Shown in pieces: positions 17,823 through 27,480 of a stretch of 64,000 nucleotides of DNA. The notes under the pieces were generated by a model, which was not told the origin of the DNA, did no database searches, and saw nothing but the letters and a program-made list of their open reading frames with translations. The stretch covers positions 28,568 to 92,567 of the forward strand of contig DAIMNI010000002.1 of the NCBI GenBank assembly GCA_036720245.1, in the 5' to 3' direction. The stretch is from JAAZMA01 sp036720245 (GTDB lineage Bacteria; Bacillota; Clostridia; Tissierellales; Tepidimicrobiaceae). Within the stretch, counting starts at the first letter, position 1; each line of letters starts with the position of its first letter. A program made the position numbers and the translations under genes.

Positions 17823-18806
17823 ACCCTCAACAGCAGTTCTAGCTGCATAGAAATTAACAGCAGGAGTACTAAGTTCGGCAACACAGCCTGGGGTTACCAT
17901 TATACCTTTAGGACCAGCTGCTAGTACCCCAGCTTTAATATGTTCTTTTATTTCTTCAGGTTTAGCTTCTGAAAGCCATCTTTCATTTATCCCACCTAAG
18001 AAGCATTTATCAGTTAGTTTTCTAGCATCTGCCATAGTAGGTTTAGCCCATCTATCATGCCAGTTTATACATTGAACTGGATAATCTGCAATCATTTCAA
18101 ACATGGTGTTGTCACCATGCAAATGTACAATATTGAAGTAAGTTTTATCTTTGTATGCATTTATTACTTCAATATCATATTTCTTACCAAATTCTTCATA
18201 CTCAGCTTCTGTCATATAATCAGTTGTAGCACATTGAGTGGCAAGGAAAAATCCAGCAACTCCTGCTTCTATATTAAGTTTAATAAAGTCTATAGTAGTA
18301 TCTGTAATAGCTCTTAAAGCCTGATGTAAATACTCAGGATGAGATCTCATATCGTCAAAAACTCTAGTTCCCGCCAATTTTTTAGCTGTAGTAAGGGGAC
18401 TGAAAATAGTTTGAACATAAGGGATTTCTTCACCATTAAGTTGTTTTTTAAATTCCCTAGCAAGTTGAAGTTGTTTCCCATGGGATCCAAAACAACCTGG
18501 TAGTGCCTTAAGCTCTGTCCATTCCTTAGGATCATTTATAGCAAATTTTCTTTCAAATACAGGTTCAGTTTCAGTACAGAAGAATGTACAGCTTAATCCA
18601 AAATCATGAGCACTATAATTACCAAATGGCATCATTTTAATGAAATCTAAATCATATAGATGAGCTTGTTTAATTTGTACTTCCGCAAGTTGAACTGGAT
18701 CTTGATCCACTTTGGGTAAGTGATACCATATACTAAAAGGTATTCTATCAACTTCTTCTTTATTAATTGCTGCTATTACACGTTCTTTCTTTGTCATTTT
18801 TTCCAT
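17823..18806 (-). CDS. UroD-like methyltransferase, C-terminus lost in gap
   Basis: At least 328 residues of the uroporphyrinogen decarboxylase/MtaA-MtbA family. FSIWYHLP near the start, HLHGDN (about 238-243) and TPGCVAEL near the end are the family's zinc-ligand region (His plus Cys) in the methyltransferase branch, which moves methyl groups between corrinoid proteins and thiols. It lacks the heme-pathway context, so true UroD is unlikely. The chosen start is the ATG at 18806 with GGAGG 9 bases upstream; a TTG at 18821 falls in the ribosome site. The 3' end is interrupted by the gap; any reading through it is artificial. Confidence 0.78.
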
Positions 18807-18854
18807 TATAATTTCCTCCAAATCATTTAGTTGCTTAAATTTTTATTGATTAGA

Positions 18855-20357
18855 TTAAAGTACTTCAGCTTTCCCTCTTTTAAACAATTTCTTAATATCA
18901 TCCCAAAATGGTGATACTAAAAATACAATATTAATTGTTAATAATAAAAGTGGAAGTGGTTTTAATAAAGCAGATCCTAAATTTGAACCATAAAGAGCTA
19001 GGGCTCTTCTAAAGTTTATTTCTGAAGACTTCCCTAAAACAAATGCTAATACGAATGGAGCCATTGAAAAATTAGCCCTAATCATGTAGTATCCTAAGAA
19101 ACCAAAGATTAACATCAAAAATATGTCAAAACAAAGATTTCTATAAGTGAAAGCACCTAATATACATAGTGCACCAACTATAGGAATTAAAACACTTTTT
19201 GGAATAATAGTTATTCTTGCATAAAGAGGTGCGCCAAATAATCCTATTATTAAAATGAATACATTGGCTAATAACAATCCAAATATTAATCCATATGCAG
19301 TTTCAGCATGGGTAGTAAACAATTGTGCTCCAGGTACCAAACCATGGATTAATAATCCTCCTAAGAATAATGCAGAGGTGCCATTTCCAGGTATCCCCAA
19401 TGTTAAAAGTGGTACTAATGAACCACCAACAACTCCATTATTTGCAGCTGAAACACATGCTAGACCTCTTGGATTTCCTTTACCATATTCATATTCAGGG
19501 TTTTTATCCATTTTCTTTTCTAAATTATAGCTTATACCTGCAGCAACTGTTGTACCTGCAGCGGGTATTATCCCAACTATAGTACCAATTATAGATGATC
19601 TTATATTTGTCCAAAGCAAACTAAGATGTTCCTTCTTTGTAAGGAATGGGCTTCCCTTTAAGCTTGAACCATTTATGGCTATTGTATCTTGATTTTCAGA
19701 TATCATAATAAATACCTGTGAAACAGCAAATAAACCTAGCACAACTGGTACTAATGGTAATTCATCATATATTGGAGTCAATCCAAAATTGAAACGACTC
19801 TTTCCTGTTATTCCATCTATACCTATAATTGAACATAATAGACCTAAAGAAGCACTTGCAAGCCCCTTAAGCATATTTTCTTTTGAAAGTCCAACTATTA
19901 TAACAATTCCCATCATTGTTGTCAGAAATAATTCAACTGGTCCAAATTTAACGGCTATTTGTGCTAAAGGAGGTGCAATAAATAGTAAGGCTAAAGCACC
20001 AACTACTCCACCAAAAAAAGCACTAAATGTACTTACTCCTATAGCCTTTAATCCCTCACCTCTAACAGTCATTGGATATCCATCTATAGTCATAAACAAT
20101 GAATCATCTGTACCGGGGGTATTAATTAAAACTGCAGTAATATTCCCTCCGAAAGAAGCATTTACATATATGGCTGCAAGAGTAATAAGAGCAGTAACTG
20201 GATCCAAACCAAATGTTAATGGTAAAAATATAGCTATACCTGTAGTAGCGGACATACCTGGTAATGCACCAAGAATAGCTCCAACTACAGAACCTATGGT
20301 AAGCCATAGCAAGTTAGTAAATGTAAAAAGCTGCGAAGCATAACTCAAAAATTCCAT
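18855..20357 (-). CDS. tctA: Tripartite tricarboxylate transporter, large membrane subunit TctA
   Basis: 500 residues with about 12 membrane helices. The TctA signatures GALPGMSATTGIAIFLPLTFG near residues 28-48 and the second half-repeat GTIVGIIPAAGTTVAA (about 257-272) are both present. It is the transport channel of a secondary, binding-protein-dependent carboxylate importer with TctB and TctC. The solute is set by TctC and is unknown. GGGGTG precedes the ATG. Confidence 0.92.
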   Translation of the reverse strand: MEFLSYASQLFTFTNLLWLTIGSVVGAILGALPGMSATTGIAIFLPLTFGLDPVTALITLAAIYVNASFGGNITAVLINTPGTDDSLFMTIDGYPMTVRGEGLKAIGVSTFSAFFGGVVGALALLFIAPPLAQIAVKFGPVELFLTTMMGIVIIVGLSKENMLKGLASASLGLLCSIIGIDGITGKSRFNFGLTPIYDELPLVPVVLGLFAVSQVFIMISENQDTIAINGSSLKGSPFLTKKEHLSLLWTNIRSSIIGTIVGIIPAAGTTVAAGISYNLEKKMDKNPEYEYGKGNPRGLACVSAANNGVVGGSLVPLLTLGIPGNGTSALFLGGLLIHGLVPGAQLFTTHAETAYGLIFGLLLANVFILIIGLFGAPLYARITIIPKSVLIPIVGALCILGAFTYRNLCFDIFLMLIFGFLGYYMIRANFSMAPFVLAFVLGKSSEINFRRALALYGSNLGSALLKPLPLLLLTINIVFLVSPFWDDIKKLFKRGKAEVL

Positions 20358-20432
20358 ATTTTACACCCCTTATCAAAATTTTAAGTATTTATATATGGCT
20401 AATAACCTAAAATTATCGCCTATATTCTTATT

Positions 20433-20888
20433 CTAGAAAAATATTCCTGTTGGTATTTCCATACCAAGTAGCAAGTCAAAGAAAAGATAGATGATTAATG
20501 GGGTAGCTACAGATACTATTAACATAAGCTTCAAGTTTTTTTGTCCAAGTATCTTCATTCCAAAAAATAAATATATTGGTGTAGATATATAAAATCCAAA
20601 TATTACCGTTAAGGCAATATAAATTAAAAGAACAACCCCAAATTTAAGGGCCTTAAAAGACCCAGTAAAATCAAATGTTTCTTGTCTTCCTAGGTTAAAT
20701 AGAGATTTTATTAAAATAATTGAAGCTAAAACTATTGTTAATCCAGCTACAGCATAAGGGAAAATCTTAGAATCAGCTTCAGAAATACTTCTTGCATTAA
20801 CTATGAATAATAAAGCCACAGCATATAATAATGCTACTGATATATAATTATAATTAAAAGGCTTTTTTCCTTCTTCATTTTTATTCAT
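20433..20888 (-). CDS. tctB: Tripartite tricarboxylate transporter, small membrane subunit TctB
   Basis: 151 residues with four membrane helices and the family size. Poorly conserved in sequence; the assignment rests on topology and on its place between tctC and tctA. AAAGGTGG precedes the ATG. Confidence 0.85.
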   Translation of the reverse strand: MNKNEEGKKPFNYNYISVALLYAVALLFIVNARSISEADSKIFPYAVAGLTIVLASIILIKSLFNLGRQETFDFTGSFKALKFGVVLLIYIALTVIFGFYISTPIYLFFGMKILGQKNLKLMLIVSVATPLIIYLFFDLLLGMEIPTGIFF

Positions 20889-20917
20889 TTTTAACCACCT
20901 TTTAGTTTATTATTTTA

Positions 20918-20943
20918 TTTAAGGGGTAGTATTACCCCTTAAA
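20918..20943 (-). other. Intercistronic hairpin between tctC and tctB
   Basis: Perfect 11-bp stem (20918-20928 with 20933-20943) and a GTAT/ATAC loop, 20 bases after the tctC stop. It is followed by an A-rich, not T-rich, stretch on the minus strand, so it is a likely mRNA-stabilising stem that raises TctC relative to the membrane subunits, as after oppA. Confidence 0.65.
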
Positions 20944-20963
20944 TTATAGCTTAACAATATAGA

Positions 20964-22004
20964 CTACTGCCAAGGACTTGTTTCCCAAAGTTCACTAAGG
21001 TCATTATTTATATTACCAAATTTCTCTTCTACTTCCCCACCACTTAAAGAATCAAGAGGAATTTGCATGTCTTTAATTTTTTCTTTTACTTCTGGGTCTT
21101 CAGCTGCAGCTAACAAACATTTTTCTAGATACTCTCTTATTGGTTCAGGCATACCTTTTGGTCCACCAACTGCTCTCATATTAACTTGTGTAACATCATA
21201 TCCCGATTCTTTATAAGTTGGAACATCTGGTAAAAACTCTGAACGTTCTTCTGCACCAGTTGCAAGAACCTTGATTTGTCCATTTTCAATAAAGGTTGTT
21301 GTGTCAGATATATTTAAGCAGAAAGCATCTATATGTCCACCAACCACACCTGTTAGTACTTCTGATTCACTATCAAATGCAACAACATTAAAACTAGCGC
21401 CACTCACTTTTTCGAGAAGCTGCATAGTCAAACCTTCTTGTCCAACAGTAGAGGTTACACCTACAGTAATCTTCCCAGGATTTGCTTTAGCAGCTTCAAC
21501 AAATTCTTCTAATGTATTGTATTCAGAATCAGCAGCAATACCAATAGCACCTGGATCACTCATCATGTTGAAAATATAATCAAATTTATCATAACCAAAT
21601 TTAACTTTACCTTCTTCAGCAATACCAGGAATCAACATAGCAGTTGGTAGAAAACCTATAGTATATCCATCAGGTTTTGCATTAGCAATTTCATTCCAGC
21701 CTATCTTTCCGCTAGCACCTTCTTTATAGGTTATAACTACACCATGTTCCCAGCCTTCCATTTCTTTTACTTTATCAAATAATATTCTTATATAGGCATC
21801 TTGAACTGAGCCTGGCCCAAAACCATAAATATATTTAATTTCTTTATTTGGAAAATCTGCAGGTACTCCCTCAGGTCTTAAACCAGAAGCATTTGCATTT
21901 GCATTTTTTCCACCTGAATTATTACTTTTTGGACTACATGCTGTTAATCCTATTATCATTACTAATGTTAAGCTAATTATAGCTATTTTCTTCTTATTAA
22001 ACAT
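20964..22004 (-). CDS. tctC: TctC-type substrate-binding lipoprotein
   Basis: 346 residues. A lipoprotein signal peptide ends IIGLTAC with Cys23 lipidated, then a Ser/Asn/Gly linker. The mature domain has the Bug/TctC pattern FPNKEIKYIYGFGPGS at its start and PTYKESGYDV near residue 270. The family binds di- and tricarboxylates and other organic anions. Third gene behind the sigma-54 promoter at 23507. Confidence 0.9.
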   Translation of the reverse strand: MFNKKKIAIISLTLVMIIGLTACSPKSNNSGGKNANANASGLRPEGVPADFPNKEIKYIYGFGPGSVQDAYIRILFDKVKEMEGWEHGVVITYKEGASGKIGWNEIANAKPDGYTIGFLPTAMLIPGIAEEGKVKFGYDKFDYIFNMMSDPGAIGIAADSEYNTLEEFVEAAKANPGKITVGVTSTVGQEGLTMQLLEKVSGASFNVVAFDSESEVLTGVVGGHIDAFCLNISDTTTFIENGQIKVLATGAEERSEFLPDVPTYKESGYDVTQVNMRAVGGPKGMPEPIREYLEKCLLAAAEDPEVKEKIKDMQIPLDSLSGGEVEEKFGNINNDLSELWETSPWQ

Positions 22005-22099
22005 TTCTCTGTTCCTCCTCTTAATTTTAGTTGATTTAATTAGTTATTATGGCGTATTTACTATTTCTTACAACTTTTAGAAAAGGATTTCATGGTACC

Positions 22100-22149
22100 A
22101 TTGAAAAGGCGCATACCTTATAGAATTATGATCATATCCGCCTTTCAAT
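22100..22149 (-). other. Imperfect hairpin after the cysteine desulfidase-like gene
   Basis: Arms 22100-22111 and 22139-22149 (ATTGAAAGGCG on each side, one bulged A) enclose a 27-base loop, flanked by GGTAC/GTACC half-sites at 22094 and 22167. No T-run follows, so it is more likely an RNA-processing or stabilising structure between cyuA-like and tctC than a terminator. Confidence 0.45.
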
Positions 22150-22160
22150 TCCATAATATA

Positions 22161-23462
22161 CTATTGGTGTACCATGATATCAATAATATTACTATCTGCT
22201 GCTTGCATACCATCTGTACAGAATTTACCTAAGTTTCTTATAGTAGATTCTGCTTCTTCACCTACAATACCATCAAAATCTGAAACAAATACATTAGCTA
22301 AAGCTAGTTTAGCTTGAATAATAGCTTCTGATGATGCAGTTGCAAGTTTAAATGAGCACCCACCTTTAGCTCCATCACATACCATTCCTGCAAGAGAAGC
22401 CACCATGTTTTTAATAGCACCTTCTATTTGCTTATTTGTTCCACCTAGAGCCCAAGCTATAGATGCTGAGGCACCGATACCTGCCGCAATAGAACAACCA
22501 CATACAGCTGATAATCTTCCTGTATAAACCTTTATATACGATGTAGTTAGATGACTAAAAGCTAATGTTCTAGCTAATTTCTCATCATCATATCCCATGT
22601 GTTCACAAACTACAGTTGGTGGAATTATAGCTGTAATTCCATGATTTCCACTACCTGCACTACTCATTACAGGCATTTTGATTCCTGACATTCTTGCATC
22701 ACAAGCTGCAGATGTTAAGATTCTTGCCTCATTAATATAATTCTTTTGAAATTCTCCATCATTTAGAAGTAATTCCATGGCAGCACCTAATCCAGCTCCT
22801 GATTTTTCCTTAAGTCCTACTTTAGCAATATCCATATTCAGCTTTACACCTTCAAGCATAAATTCTATATCAGAATATGGAACGTTTTCAACAAAGTATC
22901 TAATATCGTGCAATGAATATTCTTTCAAATTCCCATAAGAACTACCTGCTTCTGCCCCTTTTGGCTCTTCTTTTTGGAAAATGATTTCATCATTTGATTG
23001 CACAAATACAATATTTGTATGCTTATCCTTAATAATACATAAGCCTTTACCATTTTCTGTTACAACTTCTGCTTCAATATAGAAGTTTCCTTTAGTATCC
23101 TCTATATCAATTTTAATAATATCTTCTTTAACTAGCTCTACTGCTTTCTCTACACTAGCCTCATCAACATTAGCAAATACCTCGAGACCTAATGTTGAAT
23201 CACCACATGTGATTGCCAAAGCAGAAGCAAACACTAGACCTTTTTCAGATGTTCCAGGTATGCCTACGCCCATTCCATTCTTATAAATATTAGGGCTCAG
23301 TTTTACATTAATTTTAGATACTTTACCTTCTATAACTCTATATGCTTCTGCAACGGCTAGTCCTAGTGCCACTGGTTCAGTGCAGCCAAGAGCTGGTTTC
23401 ACTTCATTTTTAAGTACTTCTAGTAAATCAATGAAAAGATTCTTGTTATATTCTTTGTTCAT
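22161..23462 (-). CDS. cyuA: UPF0597-family L-cysteine desulfidase-like protein
   Basis: 433 residues, related to the alpha domain of Fe-S L-serine dehydratases and to E. coli CyuA (YhaM). Candidate cluster ligands are Cys27 (GCTEP), Cys321/Cys323 (VCGCSIAAG), Cys362 and Cys369 (VCDGAKGGCSF). SSAGSGNHG at 268-275 is the conserved glycine-rich substrate loop. Known members release sulfide, ammonia and pyruvate from cysteine using a [4Fe-4S] cluster. Here it is first in an operon with TctABC and a methyltransferase, which hints at a sulfur- or serine-like carboxylate substrate. The ribosome site GGGAGGTG is about 14 bases from the ATG, slightly long. Confidence 0.8.
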   Translation of the reverse strand: MNKEYNKNLFIDLLEVLKNEVKPALGCTEPVALGLAVAEAYRVIEGKVSKINVKLSPNIYKNGMGVGIPGTSEKGLVFASALAITCGDSTLGLEVFANVDEASVEKAVELVKEDIIKIDIEDTKGNFYIEAEVVTENGKGLCIIKDKHTNIVFVQSNDEIIFQKEEPKGAEAGSSYGNLKEYSLHDIRYFVENVPYSDIEFMLEGVKLNMDIAKVGLKEKSGAGLGAAMELLLNDGEFQKNYINEARILTSAACDARMSGIKMPVMSSAGSGNHGITAIIPPTVVCEHMGYDDEKLARTLAFSHLTTSYIKVYTGRLSAVCGCSIAAGIGASASIAWALGGTNKQIEGAIKNMVASLAGMVCDGAKGGCSFKLATASSEAIIQAKLALANVFVSDFDGIVGEEAESTIRNLGKFCTDGMQAADSNIIDIMVHQ

Positions 23463-23506
23463 TTGTTTTTATTTTCACCTCCCTATTATACTTCAATATA
23501 TATTAA

Positions 23507-23522
23507 TGCAATTTATATGCCA
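23507..23522 (-). promoter_or_regulatory. Sigma-54 promoter of the cyuA-tct operon
   Basis: Minus-strand TGGCAT-N5-TTGCA, with GG and GC separated by exactly 10 bases as sigma-54 requires. The expected start is about 12 bases downstream of the GC, giving a leader near 35 bases to the ATG at 23462. The adjacent gene at 23793 encodes a sigma-54 activator. Confidence 0.75.
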
Positions 23523-23523
23523 A

Positions 23524-23792
23524 CTATCCTTCCTTAGCAAATATTTCATATCTTCATTAAACGAACCTATTGTTTTCAAGGGTTATATTGTGAAAATAGT
23601 TTTTTCATGAAGTGCTTTTTATGAGAATAATACTTATCTATTTTTTTTATTTATTATTATATTTGATAATTTATTATTAATTATGAGAAATTTGCTTTGA
23701 ACATAAAAAAAAATAAATCATAGGATTTATACAATTTATTCTTTTTATTTTATTAACTTTAGCTATGCAATTTTTTGGGTAGTAATCTTGTT
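23524..23792. other. AT-rich intergenic region upstream of the sigma-54 promoter
   Basis: About 270 bases between the promoter and the activator's stop codon with no credible gene. It should hold activator-binding sites; the only dyad I noticed is TGAAAA-N5-TTTTCA at 23591-23607, about 70-85 bases upstream of the promoter. No convincing terminator for the activator gene was seen. Confidence 0.35.
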
Positions 23793-25601
23793 TTAAACTG
23801 CCTCTATTTTTCTGTATAATGTAGCAAGACTAATATTTAGCTTATCGGCAACAATTTTCTTCCCATGTAAGGTATCTCCATAAGTATCAATCAATTCATT
23901 TATTACATTCTTTTCATAATCCTTCTTTAAATCTTCCAAGGTTTTGCCCTCTATATGGGATAAATTTTCATTATTTGAGAAAATAGAATTTCCTAAGGTA
24001 GTTTCTTTAGCATTTATTAATTTATTATCAAAGAAATAACTGGGCATATCTTCTAATTTAATTTCATCGTCTTCTGAAAAGCAGATGCAATGTTCCAAAA
24101 CGTTTTCTAGCTCCCTTAAATTTCCTGGCCATAAATAATCTTTAAATGCCTCCTTCACTTCTTTTGATAGAATTTTAGGATTCTTATTCATTCTTCTGCA
24201 TAATCTTTCAATTATATATTCCGAACATAAAAATATATCTTCATCTCTATCTCTTAATGGTGGTAAATATATAGGGATTACATTTAATCTATAAAATAAA
24301 TCAAGTCTAAATTTCCCTTCTAATACTAAATCTTCAAGATTTCTATGTGTTGCTGCTATTACTCTTATATTTACGTCTATAGGGATTCCATCCCCCCCAA
24401 CTCTATCAACACTTCTCTCCTGTAATACTCTCAATAACCTAGTCTGCATATGCAATGGAAAATCCCCTATTTCATCCAAAAATAGGGTGCCATCATTTGC
24501 CAATTCAACTTTCCCTTTCTTACCACTATGATTTGCACCGGTAAAGGTTCCCCCCTCATAGCCAAAAAGCTCAGATTCTATTAAGTTTTCAGGGATTGCC
24601 CCACAATTTATTACAATAAAAGGACCATATTTTCTGTTGCTTTCGTTGTGTATTGACCTTGCGAATAGCTCCTTACCTGTACCACTTTCTCCCTCAATCA
24701 ATATGGTTGAATCTGTTAAAGCTGCTTTCTTAGACCTATTTATGGAATCTAAAATAGCTTTACTTCTGCCTATGATATTTGAAAATACAATTGTATCTTT
24801 GTTTTCGTAGGTTTTCGCTATATTAATTATCTCCTTTATTTCATCAAAGCTTATCATCAAAGAGAATTCATTATCTTTTAATAAAATCTTCTTTATATTA
24901 TATCTAATCCTAACATCCTTGCCTTTAATATTCCAAGAACCAACCATATCCTCATTACCAGTGTCATGCAATTTAACTTTTTTTATTAGAGTATTTATAT
25001 GTCTATCTAGTATTTTGTGCTCTAATAAATTTGTATCTAAAATACTTAATGCCTTAGCATTTATATGTGTAATTTCATTTTGCGAATTTAATATTATTAT
25101 TCCTTTATTCAAACAATTAATTATTTCATTTACTTCAATAAAATTCCCTTTTAATTTATTTATAATTTTAATTCTGCCAATTTCTTTTTCTATCATTTCA
25201 GCCATTTGTTTTAGCATCTTGAAATATTCATCTTTTTTCAAAGTCATTAAATTAGCTTGTTTTGAATCAAATGATGCAAAACTAATTACGCCAATTATTT
25301 CATCATCTACCTTTATGGGATAGGACATATTAGCATGCTCGTTACAATAATTGAAATTTGAACACTGCATACAATCCTCTTCGTTCTCCGCAATTAAATT
25401 TATTTTTGATACTCCTGTATCAATAACCTTTGCAAATAGGGAATCCTCAGGACAGTTTTCATCTATTCTATTATAAAAATCACCTGTGCCTACAATTCTA
25501 ATTAAGTTTTTATCTGCCACGGCTACATCAACATTAAGTGCCGATGCAACTGTTTCAGCCCAGTTTTGCATAATATTTTGAATTAATCTTAAATAAGCCA
25601 A
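23793..25601 (-). CDS. Sigma-54-dependent activator, GAF-PAS-AAA-HTH
   Basis: 602 residues. N-terminal GAF-like sensor (1-140) with a cysteine cluster Cys77, Cys80, Cys86 plus Cys50 (CMQCSNFNYC). PAS domain about 155-265. AAA+ domain about 272-515 with Walker A GESGTGKE (304-311), Walker B TLFLDEIG (372-379) and a sigma-54 contact loop reading GTFTGA instead of GAFTGA (351-356). Fis-type helix-turn-helix at 575-602. It probably activates the cyuA-tct operon immediately downstream. Starts at TTG with GGGAGG. The ligand may be a metal, redox or sulfur signal, by inference from the cysteines. Confidence 0.88.
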   Translation of the reverse strand: MAYLRLIQNIMQNWAETVASALNVDVAVADKNLIRIVGTGDFYNRIDENCPEDSLFAKVIDTGVSKINLIAENEEDCMQCSNFNYCNEHANMSYPIKVDDEIIGVISFASFDSKQANLMTLKKDEYFKMLKQMAEMIEKEIGRIKIINKLKGNFIEVNEIINCLNKGIIILNSQNEITHINAKALSILDTNLLEHKILDRHINTLIKKVKLHDTGNEDMVGSWNIKGKDVRIRYNIKKILLKDNEFSLMISFDEIKEIINIAKTYENKDTIVFSNIIGRSKAILDSINRSKKAALTDSTILIEGESGTGKELFARSIHNESNRKYGPFIVINCGAIPENLIESELFGYEGGTFTGANHSGKKGKVELANDGTLFLDEIGDFPLHMQTRLLRVLQERSVDRVGGDGIPIDVNIRVIAATHRNLEDLVLEGKFRLDLFYRLNVIPIYLPPLRDRDEDIFLCSEYIIERLCRRMNKNPKILSKEVKEAFKDYLWPGNLRELENVLEHCICFSEDDEIKLEDMPSYFFDNKLINAKETTLGNSIFSNNENLSHIEGKTLEDLKKDYEKNVINELIDTYGDTLHGKKIVADKLNISLATLYRKIEAV

Positions 25602-25835
25602 ATTAATTGCCTCCCAGTGAATAATAAATTGCCTTGGTGAAAAAAAGAATTGGGGAAATCCCAGTTTTAAGAGTAGTTGACATAATGTCTAATATTAAGT
25701 ATAATTAATCCTATCAGTGTTTTAAAATTGTTTAAGGTATAGGACTAACCAAAAATAATTATATCACGTTAAATTAAAATTATTAGGCTTTAGATTAATG
25801 TGAACCGTGGGTTATTTTAAGGTGGTGAAAAATTA

Positions 25836-26774
25836 ATGAAAAATGATATTGGATGTGAAGAAAGTGATAATGATCTATACAACAAGTTTTTAATATCTGA
25901 AAGTAAATATTTAGATAATGCCTTTGACTTGTTTGCATCTAGTTCTGAAACATACTGTGCATTTATTTTAAGAAATATTTCTTACAAGTTTTTAGATACT
26001 ACTCCTTATACCAAAGTCATTTATGTGAGTGAAGGTAGTTTAAATATAAACATAAATAGTTTATCTACTATATTAGGGGAAGGCTACTTTCTTTTTGTAA
26101 ATGCTCATTCTAATGTTAAGACAGTTTCAAATACAAAAGATACTACTTATTTTAACTTTGATTTCAAAAGGGAATTTTTTCACCCTGATTTTATGAAAAG
26201 ACTTTCTCAATATGAAGTATTTTATAACTTTATTAATTTTTGTTTAATGGGTAAGAAAGATAATAAGGCCTATCTTGCATTTGCATATAATAAATGTAAA
26301 TCTGAAAGATTATTATATATTATGCTATCTTGTATCCAAAATCATGAGGACAAATTACTAGAAAGCTCTTTATTGTTCTTGTTTGAAAATCTATGTATGG
26401 ATAAAAATAGTAGGATGATTCCATCCCTTTCCACACTTGTCAATGCATCTATTGTAAATTTAATGATTAAGTATATTTCTAATAATTATACTAATATTAC
26501 TTTAGACGATTTAGCTACACACTTTAATTATCATCCAAATTATATTTCCAAACTAATTAAGCAAGAAACTGGTAAAACATTTCAAAGTCACGTTCAAACA
26601 GCAAGATTAAAACAAGCTGCATATTTACTAATTAGTACTAATTCTTATATTAGGGATATTGCCTTTGACTTAGGATATATTGATACTTCCTATTTTAATA
26701 AAATTTTTAAGAAAGAATATCATTGTACTCCTAGTGAATTTAGGGAAAAACATATAAACGTATCTAATGTTTAA
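25836..26774 (+). CDS. AraC-family transcriptional regulator
   Basis: 312 residues. An N-terminal effector domain (about 45-190) of cupin type but weak identity precedes a C-terminal double helix-turn-helix (about 205-308): LDDLATHFNYHPNYISKLIKQ and IRDIAFDLGYIDTSYFNKIF are the two recognition units. It is one of the few plus-strand genes, divergent from the sigma-54 activator and convergent with atoA. AAGGTGG precedes the ATG. Targets are unknown; atoDA-thlA and its own divergent neighbour are candidates. Confidence 0.85.
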   Translation: MKNDIGCEESDNDLYNKFLISESKYLDNAFDLFASSSETYCAFILRNISYKFLDTTPYTKVIYVSEGSLNININSLSTILGEGYFLFVNAHSNVKTVSNTKDTTYFNFDFKREFFHPDFMKRLSQYEVFYNFINFCLMGKKDNKAYLAFAYNKCKSERLLYIMLSCIQNHEDKLLESSLLFLFENLCMDKNSRMIPSLSTLVNASIVNLMIKYISNNYTNITLDDLATHFNYHPNYISKLIKQETGKTFQSHVQTARLKQAAYLLISTNSYIRDIAFDLGYIDTSYFNKIFKKEYHCTPSEFREKHINVSNV

Positions 26775-26776
26775 AG

Positions 26777-26813
26777 CTTAAAAAACAGCATTGAGTCGAG
26801 ACCCAATGCTGTT
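26777..26813 (-). terminator. Terminator between araC-type gene and atoA
   Basis: Stem AACAGCATTG (26784-26793) with CAATGCTGTT (26804-26813), 10-base loop. On the minus strand it is followed by TTTTTAAGC, a good terminator for atoA. On the plus strand the trailing sequence is weaker, so it may serve the AraC gene only partly. Confidence 0.75.
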
Positions 26814-26820
26814 AACTGTA

Positions 26821-27480
26821 TTATACTTCCATATCCTTTAAATCTTCAGAAATTATCAGTTCTGCTTCTGTGGCAGCTTGTACTTCTTCTACTGAATATT
26901 CTGGATTGATTTCTTTTAATACGAGTCCTTCTTTTGTCACTTCCATAACTCCCATTTCTGTAATTATCATATTTACTTCCCCTGCTGCAGTTAATGGAAG
27001 ATTACATTCTTTAAGGATTTTGTGATTGCCTTTTACAGTGTGCTCCATGGCGATGATTACTTTTTTGGCTCCTACTACTAAGTCCATGGCTCCACCCATA
27101 CCTGGTACCATTTTGCCTGGAATCATCCAATTAGCTAGATTTCCTTTTTCGTCTACTTGTAATGCACCAAGTACAGTTATATCTACATGACCTCCCCTTA
27201 TTATTCCAAAGGAAGTGGCTGAATCAAAGAACATTCCACCTGGCAATATGCTTACAGATTGGCCACCTGCATTTACTATATCCTTGTCCTCTTGGCCTTC
27301 TACTGGTGCAAGGCCTAAACCTACGAAACCGTTTTCCGATTGAAATAATACATCTACGCCCTCAGGTACAAAATTAGCTACAAGTGTAGGCAATCCAATA
27401 CCTAGATTTACTACATCACCATCTTCTAGTTCTTTAGCAACTCGTTTAGCTATAAATTCTTTCATTTGATTTTTATCCAT
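26821..27480 (-). CDS. atoA: Acetoacetate/butyrate CoA-transferase beta subunit
   Basis: 219 residues. The catalytic glutamate is in [11 protein letters not shown] (about residue 49), which forms the glutamyl-CoA thioester in class I CoA-transferases. Glycine-rich [14 protein letters not shown] (about 128-141) is typical. With AtoD it moves CoA between acyl-CoA and acetoacetate, so acetoacetate from lysine or butyrate metabolism enters as acetoacetyl-CoA. Overlaps atoD by one base. Confidence 0.92.
   Translation of the reverse strand: MDKNQMKEFIAKRVAKELEDGDVVNLGIGLPTLVANFVPEGVDVLFQSENGFVGLGLAPVEGQEDKDIVNAGGQSVSILPGGMFFDSATSFGIIRGGHVDITVLGALQVDEKGNLANWMIPGKMVPGMGGAMDLVVGAKKVIIAMEHTVKGNHKILKECNLPLTAAGEVNMIITEMGVMEVTKEGLVLKEINPEYSVEEVQAATEAELIISEDLKDMEV

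Noticed and set aside
17823..18806. Uroporphyrinogen decarboxylase of heme synthesis
   Set aside because: No heme genes nearby, and the His/Cys motifs near the C-terminus are of the methyltransferase branch.
22100..22149. Intrinsic terminator between the cyuA-like gene and tctC
   Set aside because: The stem is bulged, the loop is long and no T-run follows; kept only as an RNA structure.
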